Of a stretch of DNA of 64,000 nucleotides, positions 57,215 to 64,000 are shown in pieces. Numbering within the stretch: the first letter of the stretch is position 1; each line of letters begins with the position of its first letter. The notes under the pieces were generated by a model. The model saw only the letters and a list, made by a program, of their open reading frames with translations, did not search any database and was not told where the DNA came from. The DNA is from Tetragonia tetragonoides (lineage: Eukaryota > Streptophyta > Magnoliopsida > Caryophyllales > Aizoaceae), in contig CM076139.1 in the NCBI GenBank assembly GCA_038025085.1, positions 49,704,807 through 49,768,806 of the forward strand, read 5' to 3'. Position numbers and translations under genes: made by a program.

Positions 57215-57475
57215 ACATTTTGATTAATGTGCTTATCTGCTTGAAATAGGCTGAATCTATTACTAGTTTTGATTAATGTGCTTATCAGCTTGAAATAGTC
57301 TGAATCTATTACTAGTTTGAATCAAATTTCTGTTATATGCTTAATCAAATTCTTGTAGTAGATAGTTTAATTCGTGAAATAGTTTAATCAAATTCTTGTA
57401 TGGTATATGGTGATCAAATAGTTTAATTCTTGAAATAGTTTAATCAAATTCTTGTTGTAGATAGTGCTAATTTTG
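57215..57475. repeat. Minisatellite upstream of the RIP-like gene
   Basis: A 48-63-bp segment (GATTAATGTGCTTATC-GCTTGAAATAG-CTGAATCTATTACTAG) is present twice in tandem, followed by three copies of a shorter ATAGTTTAATCAAATTCTTG unit. It probably lies in the promoter or first intron of the following gene. Confidence 0.7.
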
Positions 57476-57804
57476 CCAAACATTGCCTGAATCTATTATT
57501 AGTCACTTATCTGCTTGAAATTTAAATTACTTGTTGATATGACTTAATTAAAACTTTAATTTGTCTTCAACAAACTTAAATGACAAATAAAGATGACCTA
57601 TTAAGTTGATCAGTATGTGTATATTATTTTTGTTTGGTTCATTTTATAGCATACTTTATTTTGCCAGGTGTACATGTGGTTATATAATATGTTGGATAAA
57701 AACTTCTTTTGCTGGATGTGCAATGCATTAGTTAAATGATTCTCATATACAATAAGTTCTGATTCATGTGCTTATATGCTTGCATTTTGCAACTTTCATT
57801 ATAG

Positions 57805-58800
57805 GTTGGTTGTTAGTGTTGCTGAAATCCCAACTCGTGATGCCGTTTTTTTTAATCTTTTGGCAACTGATTTGTTGGCTGGTTGGGATAGGGCTATGCG
57901 GAGATTTAGGTTTTCTATGTCTAGGAAAGGAACACCAGTTGATACGAGTGGTACCACATTCTCTGACAAATTGACTCCTTGTGTCAAGTTTATCGCATTG
58001 GCTAGTAAGGATAGGGAGGGGATACACTTTAGTGTAACAATTTTGGTTTTTAAAGCAAACGCACATGCTTACCATGTCTCTGCTGGTGGGAGGTGGTGGG
58101 CATTTGACAACCCCCCTATGACTTGGATGGTGCACATGAAGTACTTCACTGTACAAGCTATCATAGTGATCTTGTAGATGAGATGGGTCCAGGAAAGATC
58201 TATCAAGCTTTGCATAATCTGAATTTTGCTACTGATGAAGCCGTCGTTGGGAAGCATTTGAGGGTCGTTGTACACCATTTTCTCGATGCTGCCAAGCTGG
58301 ATCGCGTCTCCAAATTCGTGAGGCTTACCTTGGAGAAGTCAATAAGCAAGCAAAATTTGCTGACAGCTTGTTTTTCTGTCAATGGTATAATTTTGTTTTA
58401 ATTATAATTTATATTTAAATAATTGATTGATTTTTTGAAATTTTACTAATTTTGTTTTTAATTTACAGCTAGGATTTATGATTATATTCATTGTTGGAAA
58501 AAACTTAGTGAAGCCCTCCTTAAACAAGATTTTGCATTGGATGAAAATGTGAGAAGTTTGTTGAAAATTGGTGATGGGGACAATTATTTGGTCCAATATA
58601 ACTTTGCATCTGTTTTGGTGGAGGTGCCCCTAATAAAGAGGTATTTTTATTTTATATCCCTAATAAAGAGTTAATTTTATTTACATATAATCGTGGTTTT
58701 TGACTTTTAAATAATTTTTGTGCAGGGTTTGATAAGGTGGTTTGAAGGGCCTGTTGATGTTTTCAAGGAGTTCTGTGATGTTGTTTTGAAGGGGTTCTGA
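57805..58800 (+). pseudogene. RIP-like (rRNA N-glycosidase-like) gene, frameshifted
   Basis: Three exons: 57805-58384 after an acceptor CATTATAG, 58469-58640, and 58726-58800. The introns are 58385-58468 and 58641-58725, both GT-AG. The reading suggests the RIP fold: VKFIALAS, FSVTILVFKANAHAYHVSAG (the Tyr-bearing strand), KIYQALHNLNFATDEAVV, then FLDAAKLDRVSKFV at the place of the family's E-A-x-R catalytic helix, and WKKLSEAL. At the catalytic pair Asp and Lys appear instead of Glu and Arg. A frameshift falls at a C run near 58110-58116, and the second intron junction changes phase into a stop. No signal peptide or start exon was found. RIPs depurinate ribosomal RNA; this copy probably does not. 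The family call is by pattern, with moderate certainty. Confidence 0.5.
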
Positions 58801-60384
58801 TGAAGGGTTAGATTTTGTAATGTTGTTACATGTACTTTTACATGGCAGTAGGACAAAGAGGCTAAACCTTTCGATTCGTATTTGGGTTCAACCCGATTGC
58901 CTCTGATTTTGCTAAAATCTTGTTCATGTCTATCTTTGTGGTTGAGATGTGTTTGTTTTTCTGACTGATTTCTGGTTTTAAGAAATTGTTGCCTTCATCC
59001 TCAAAGTTGCTGGTGGTTCGTGCAATAGAGCGGTTACACCGTTTGTTTCCACGCTGATTGTGTTGGGCGGTTTGGGTTGATTCGATTTGAATTGGTTTAG
59101 CCCAGATCGGTTTAGCTTCGTATTTTGGGTTGATTACAGTAGCTGTTCCATTTTTTGGTTCCAAGTACTAGATGATTGGTCATCTGGTTTGGTGCTTTCC
59201 AAGTTCAAGATGATGAACCTCGCTTGCTTTCTCGATGATGCAGTAGAAGATGAAGTTTAGGCCTTCAATTAATCTTTTGTGTTTTGTGTCCATTATCTTT
59301 GTATTTTTAAGTGGTGATTTTTGATGTATTTGCCCTTTTGTGGGTGTAGTTTTTGGTTAGTTCAGTGGTTCGTGAGTGATTTGGGGGTGGTGTGTAGATG
59401 AGAGTTTGGAGTCAATTTGATTCTTACCCTGCTCATCTGGGCGCCTTTCGGATCCTCCACTTTCTCAATCTCTACTCCTCCTCCTGTTTGTTGTCCCTCC
59501 CATCCACTCTAGGATTGTTCTTTGACTTATTTGTGGTTTTGCATTAGGGTTAGGTTTAGCCGTTCTCGAGATGGGATCCCTAATGTATTATCTCCTCCTT
59601 ACCATATTAAAGTTACAGACTGTCCATAGGTTTCACGAACGACTGAGCTGTTGGAGTCTTGGAGATATGAACAACTTTGAAAGACTGGTTTCCTTTCTGA
59701 ACATAGTTGATACAGTTCGTTTGTGCTCGAGATTTCGAGATGCACATATACAGGTGGCTTTATGTTCCAAGAGCAAGGATCTCAACATTACATGCTTTAC
59801 CAGGGGTATATAAGCACTGTTCTAATGGCCATATCAAATCACCTCTGACCAGGCTTCAACTTTATTATCGGCCCTATGTTCTGTGTTTCAGAACTTTCAT
59901 TACTGAATGCAAATCTTTGTATTTCATGACCATTCATTTACAAAGAACTAATCCAATCTACCCTGCTTTCTTTATAACTTTTTTTTTTTTTTTTTTTTTT
60001 TGCAATTTGTACACAAAAGCTCTGTGTTTCATCTCCTCCCCTGTAGTCATACCCTTGATCACAGCTATAATTGTTTGACGCAAACTAGGCATAGGGATGC
60101 TTACACCCCTATACACGGCTACATCATCACTTCTGAAGGCAACGACTGGGCGCGTGTAGGTAGGCCAGGGCTTGTAGCCGAAGGGATGTCCGATTGTAGG
60201 AAGAAAGAAGGGAAAGGAAAAAAAAGAAAAGATAAATAAAAAAAGGTGTTACGTTACTTATTCTTTTTGTTGGGGGTTTAGGCGTTACATTACATACAAA
60301 CTCCAAGACACGACTTTCTAATTGTAGTAAAAAAACTCACTCAAAAAAAGAGGAATTGTAGTCACAAAGCAAAATAGAGCATCA
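58801..60384. other. Intergenic region upstream of the F-box gene
   Basis: Holds an unrecognised minus-strand open frame at 58862-59164 (100 codons, Lys/Asn-rich, no motif), the left copy of a 275-bp direct repeat, a poly-T run at 59980-60001 and G/A-rich sequence at 60200-60245. No supported gene. Confidence 0.5.
59610..59890 (+). repeat. 275-bp direct repeat, left copy
   Basis: Matches 63705-63985 in the same orientation, including AGCTGTTGGAGTCTTGGAGA, GGTGGCTTTATGTTCCAAGA and CACCTCTGACCAGGCTTCAA, with scattered substitutions and small indels. It may be a decayed exon or a fragment of an unclassified transposon. Confidence 0.85.
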
Positions 60385-61635
60385 ATGTTAATGTACCAAG
60401 GGCAGAGAGCTAAAACAACAGTATACCATACTACACATTCAGATCCCATTTTCTGTTTACCAGACTCAATTTTGATTGAAATTCTCAATAGATTACCAAC
60501 CAACAACATTTTCCAGCTCAAATGCGTCTCAAAACGGTGGCTTTCTCTCATCTCAGACTCTGAATTTGCCAAATTCCGTATCTCAAAGATCTCTACTTTA
60601 CCAGAAACAACACTGTTTCTCCAACCAGTGGTAAGCCCTAAACCCAGTTTATCCAATTTCAGTTCTAATTTTGTGGGTATCAAAGTTGAGAATTCTGGTA
60701 AATATAATTTGTTTTCCACCTTAATTGCAAATGGGTTGCACCCAAAACCTGTAGAAATTGTGGGTTCCTGTGATGGGTTGTTGTTTTGCTCTGATGCAAC
60801 AAAAACTGTTTATTATATTTGCAATCCCATTACAAAAGAAATTGTACCAATCCCACCATCTCCTTACCCTTGTAATTCTGTTGGGTGTGGTTTAATTTGC
60901 AAAATTGAAGACATGGTTGTCAAATTATATTGCTTGGTTTTGATTCAGAGAGTAGTTGATTCAGTAGATACCTTCAACTTTCAGGTTTACTCATCTGAGA
61001 GTAATGAATGGAGGGTTGTGAAAGGTTCTTATCCTAAGCAGCTTAGTAGGGTTTTTTCTGAGTACTCAATAAGCCCTGCCATTCCTTACAAGGGAATGTT
61101 GCATTGGGTTCATATAGCTCATGCCATTCTAATAGCTTATGATCCCTTTGGTGATCCTAGTCGATGTCATTTTATTAATTTTCCTGGGGGCAAACGGCGG
61201 TATGATATGTTCAATAGGGTTTGTAATGTATGTGAAGGTCGGTTGAGATACTTTGAGGTTGAGAATTCGGTTATACAAAGGCATACTTTTCCAGGGCTTC
61301 GAGTTTGGGTGCTCAATGATCATGAGAAGGGTGAATGGGTTTTGGAGCATCATGTTGAGAGGAGTGTGTTTCACAATGATGATGGTTATCTAAAGAGGGA
61401 TTTGCCATTTATTCCAAGTATGTATCTTATGCCTCTAGCTTTCAATCCAATCAATAAAGATGTAGTCTACTTCTGGTGTGCATTTTGTATTTTGTCTTAC
61501 AATGTACGAAGCAAGAGGTTGACAATAGAAGTGGAGAACTACAATGGCAAGTTACTCTCTTATAAGGATGTGTTTCCATCTGTATACCCACTGTGGCCAT
61601 CGTCAATTCCCAAGCCTCTTCAGCGAGCAGCATAA
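60385..61635 (+). CDS. F-box protein with F-box-associated domain
   Basis: An intact single-exon gene of 416 codons, opening at the first ATG (60385) and ending TAA. The F-box is at about residues 20-62: CLPDSILIEILNRLPTNN, LKCVSKRWLSLISDSEF. It should bind SKP1 and make this a substrate receptor of an SCF ubiquitin ligase in cytosol or nucleus. The C-terminal part has the repeated aromatic and Gly pattern of F-box-associated domains (VGSCDGLLFCS, YICNPITKEIVPIPPSPYP, FQVYSSESNEWRVV, YKGMLHWV, AYDPFG), which may recognise substrate. The length suits the large plant F-box families, in which single-exon genes are common. Codon use looks normal and no lesion is visible. The substrate cannot be inferred. 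It is flanked by the 275-bp direct repeats at 59.6 and 63.7 kb. Confidence 0.92.
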   Translation: MLMYQGQRAKTTVYHTTHSDPIFCLPDSILIEILNRLPTNNIFQLKCVSKRWLSLISDSEFAKFRISKISTLPETTLFLQPVVSPKPSLSNFSSNFVGIKVENSGKYNLFSTLIANGLHPKPVEIVGSCDGLLFCSDATKTVYYICNPITKEIVPIPPSPYPCNSVGCGLICKIEDMVVKLYCLVLIQRVVDSVDTFNFQVYSSESNEWRVVKGSYPKQLSRVFSEYSISPAIPYKGMLHWVHIAHAILIAYDPFGDPSRCHFINFPGGKRRYDMFNRVCNVCEGRLRYFEVENSVIQRHTFPGLRVWVLNDHEKGEWVLEHHVERSVFHNDDGYLKRDLPFIPSMYLMPLAFNPINKDVVYFWCAFCILSYNVRSKRLTIEVENYNGKLLSYKDVFPSVYPLWPSSIPKPLQRAA

Positions 61636-62339
61636 TGGTTGTGTACTCAGTACTGGATGTTAATCAACGTTATCCTCACAGAAGTTTCTACAACTGGTTT
61701 TCTGGTGAGTGAATCTTTGTTTTTTCATAATTTAAAGGTGTTGTAGATTGGTTATTTGATCTCACATTGCATGATTTTGTCCAATGTGAATGGTTTCTGT
61801 GAGGTCTGCAGTTACAGAAGTGCAATAATATGTAAAATCAAGGGCCGCCAAGTTTCATGTCCAATTTTTTTTTTTTCTTCCAGCTGGCATGGTCTTAGGT
61901 ACAGGTCGTGTGGATTGCCTGGGTACTCTTTTTCCATTCTGAAGATGGTAGTTTGATCTATGAATTGGTGCTCAATGATTATCTAACTGTATTTGTTTTT
62001 AGCTGAATTTGCAGCATGTAAATCAGTTCTCTGTTAACTTTGTATTATGGAAACTTGGCAAGTTAGGCGTGTCAGACAAACAATTTTCTATTCCAGTTCT
62101 GCGATTAAGTTTATGTTGTTTGTACTGTTTAGTTTATTCCTTGTGTCATTTTATTATCTTTGTCTCAATTATTCTTGACATAATTGACTAGAAGTGCTTA
62201 AGTAGTTATGAGTTGTAATTGTTGTTCCCGAGATAAACTATCCATGATGCTCGCTGGCTGTTGTGTAATAGAAACTCTTGGAGGGACTATGAAGTATACA
62301 ATTGATCATTTTTTACTCCAAAAAAAGTAATAAGGTGCT
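61636..62339. other. Downstream region of the F-box gene
   Basis: Probably 3' UTR followed by AT-rich DNA. Short frames at 61756 and 62009 have no recognisable content. Confidence 0.5.
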
Positions 62340-63225
62340 ATAGCCTTTGACACTCAAAATCTTCTGACCGCGAACAGGAGCTGAGCCCTTCTTTGAGGGA
62401 ACTTCTTTGCTTTATGATGCCATCTTGAATATCAATGAATTGCCAACACCTTTCCTTGACACGCCCCTTGACTCCACACCGACTGCAATTGACAACACCA
62501 CCCCTACTGTATGCAGCAGTAGTTCCAGAACCATATTCTTGGTTCCCAATACATTTGTTAGTGATTCCTCTTGTTGAAGCATAGAACATGTAGTCTCCTA
62601 CTTGCTACATTAGGGGTCTTCAACAAAGTTGACTTCTCTGTGAGTTGTATGTGTCATCTAACTCATGAGGAACTCAAACAGATGTTGTTCCTCAAGTTGC
62701 TTTGCCAAAGCTCTTAAGAAAGCACTAAGCTTGGTAGCTATTGCAGTAAATATTAGGTAATTCACTGATCGCCTCAAATTCTTCCCATAAGCTCCTCATT
62801 TTTGTGTAATACTCACCAATTGAACAATGAATTTGTTTCACATCATCGGTATCGGTATCTTTATTCAACTTGTATTTCTCAACCCGTTACTGAGAGAAAT
62901 TCATTTCTCTAATTGGAGCCAGATTGCATATAGAGAATCGATTTTGAAAATGAATTAGAAACAGATTGGACAATCCAAGCTATTACCATGCTGTTGCAAG
63001 CATCTAACTGATCAGCATGAAGAGGTTCCTCAGGTTTTGCAATGGTCCCTGAGAAATCCTAGCTTCCTGACAGGCTAATCTCGAAAGACCTCCTCCAGGG
63101 TCGATAGTTCTCCTCCCGTTAGTTGGAATTGGATAGCAAGTGAACCACGACCATCCAGGGTGAAGGAAGAGAGGAATGTGCCTGTCTGAGAATGAAACTT
63201 GATGATTTCTGCCTACTCCTGGCAT
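62340..63225 (-). pseudogene. Ty1/copia gag remnant
   Basis: The minus strand begins at about 63225 with the HPG motif (FLHPGWSWFTC) of copia gag N termini. The following GG-ENYRPWRR-type region (around 63110) is readable only across frameshifts, and the UBN2-like middle is degenerate. At about 62500-62460 a knuckle CSRCGVKGRVKERC has Arg where the CCHC histidine is expected. No protease or pol follows. This is a decayed gag of a different copia lineage from the 9.7-kb element. Confidence 0.7.
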
Positions 63226-64000
63226 AGTGTCAAATGGAGAAAGGTAAAAAGAAATGAATCCCTAGTGCGATGAGCTAGATTGTGAGAGGAACAACCATTG
63301 AGAACAGAAAGAATTAGAATGTGTTCAACAATGTGAGCTTGAAAGATTGATGAAAGCAAGTCAATCATTCGAAAGATTGACATTTATTAATTCATAAGAA
63401 TTGAGGAATCTGCACTAGCACTAGCACTTTCATGTTATTAGTTTCTCTAATGTGTTGTGTGTTCAACTCAATTTATGTTCTCAGCAAAGCTATCAGTCAT
63501 CAGTAATTTGGATATAAATGCTTGCTGCAATTGCAACATGGAATTTGTATCACTGCCTTCACATCCTCAATTGATGTAATACGGACGTTATATCGAATTT
63601 GCTTCTTGTGCAAACGTGCTGTTACTTGTCATTTTAGTACAAATTTCACTGTTTTGTTGTTAAGTAAAAGGCCTCAGCGTATTTACTGATCATCACTATA
63701 CAGGGTACAGACTGTCTGCAGGTTACATGAAGGACTAAGCTGTTGGAGTCTTGGAGATATGACAACTTTGAAAGACTGGTGTCCTTTCTTAACATACTTG
63801 ATAATATGAACTCAGTTCGTTTCGAGATTTCAGATGCACATATACAGGTGGCTTTATGTTCCAAGAGCAAGGATTTCAACAGTACAAGCTTTACCAGGGG
63901 TATATAAGCACTGTTTTAGTGGCGACATCAAATCACCTCTGACCAGGCTTCAACTTTTGTTCTCAGCCCTATGTTCTCTGCTTCCTAGGAAAGAGAAAAA
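63226..64000. other. Non-coding end of window with right direct repeat
   Basis: Contains the right copy of the 275-bp direct repeat at 63705-63985 and otherwise AT-rich DNA. The minus-strand frame at 63646-63879 is a shadow of the repeat. Confidence 0.6.
63705..63985 (+). repeat. 275-bp direct repeat, right copy
   Basis: The partner of 59610-59890. Its end CTTCCTAGGAAAG continues beyond the match toward the end of the window. Confidence 0.85.

Overview
This is plant nuclear DNA, most likely from a eudicot. It is AT-rich and intron-bearing, and it is dominated by transposable elements: chromovirus-type Ty3 and Ty1/copia retroelements, an L1-type LINE with a C-terminal RNase H, a tRNA-derived SINE, Mutator-like and hAT elements, and a 169-bp satellite. 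The host-type genes are an F-box protein and relatives of ribosome-inactivating proteins (RIP-like) and of the DUF6598 domain seen in jasmonate-induced JIP60 proteins. That pair would fit Caryophyllales (goosefoot/spinach group), but this is an inference.

Layout. 1-1.6 kb: a MITE and a SINE with a perfect target-site duplication (TSD). 1.6-4.68 kb: copy A of a segmental duplication. 4.67-8.5 kb: a tandem array of decayed C-terminal pieces of a RIP-like gene. 8.9-11.04 kb: a truncated copia element. 11.04-12.93 kb and 40.84-41.3 kb: copy B of the duplication, split by about 27.9 kb of nested insertions. The insert begins and ends with candidate Mutator-like ends, carries a spliced Ulp1-like gene on the minus strand (38.2-40.1 kb), and contains a 169-bp tandem satellite (14.07-37.72 kb). 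The satellite is itself interrupted by a 12-kb Ty3/Tekay-like retrotransposon (14.16-26.16 kb) and by a Mutator-like element (27.65-31.34 kb) that holds a hAT MITE and a solo LTR.

41.3-43.35 kb: a 5'-truncated LINE. 45.0-48.5 kb: a minus-strand two-domain DUF6598-like gene with promoter, 5'-UTR intron and several lesions. 48.7-49.3 kb: a LINE RNase H remnant. 49.3-54.0 kb: mostly non-coding, with a palindromic hAT MITE at 53.13 kb and a possible minus-strand first exon at 54.03 kb. 55.0-56.5 kb: a minus-strand gene with a mitochondrial-type presequence, broken by a copia solo LTR. 57.2-58.8 kb: the best-preserved RIP-like gene, spliced but frameshifted. 60.4-61.6 kb: an intact F-box gene between two diverged 275-bp direct repeats. 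62.3-63.2 kb: a copia gag remnant.

The only clearly intact host gene is the F-box gene. The most interesting biology is (i) RIP-like and DUF6598-like modules, which in JIP60 belong to one protein, lying separately and repeatedly decayed in one locus, and (ii) a satellite apparently amplified inside a transposon-like insertion, where nested elements give a readable order of events.
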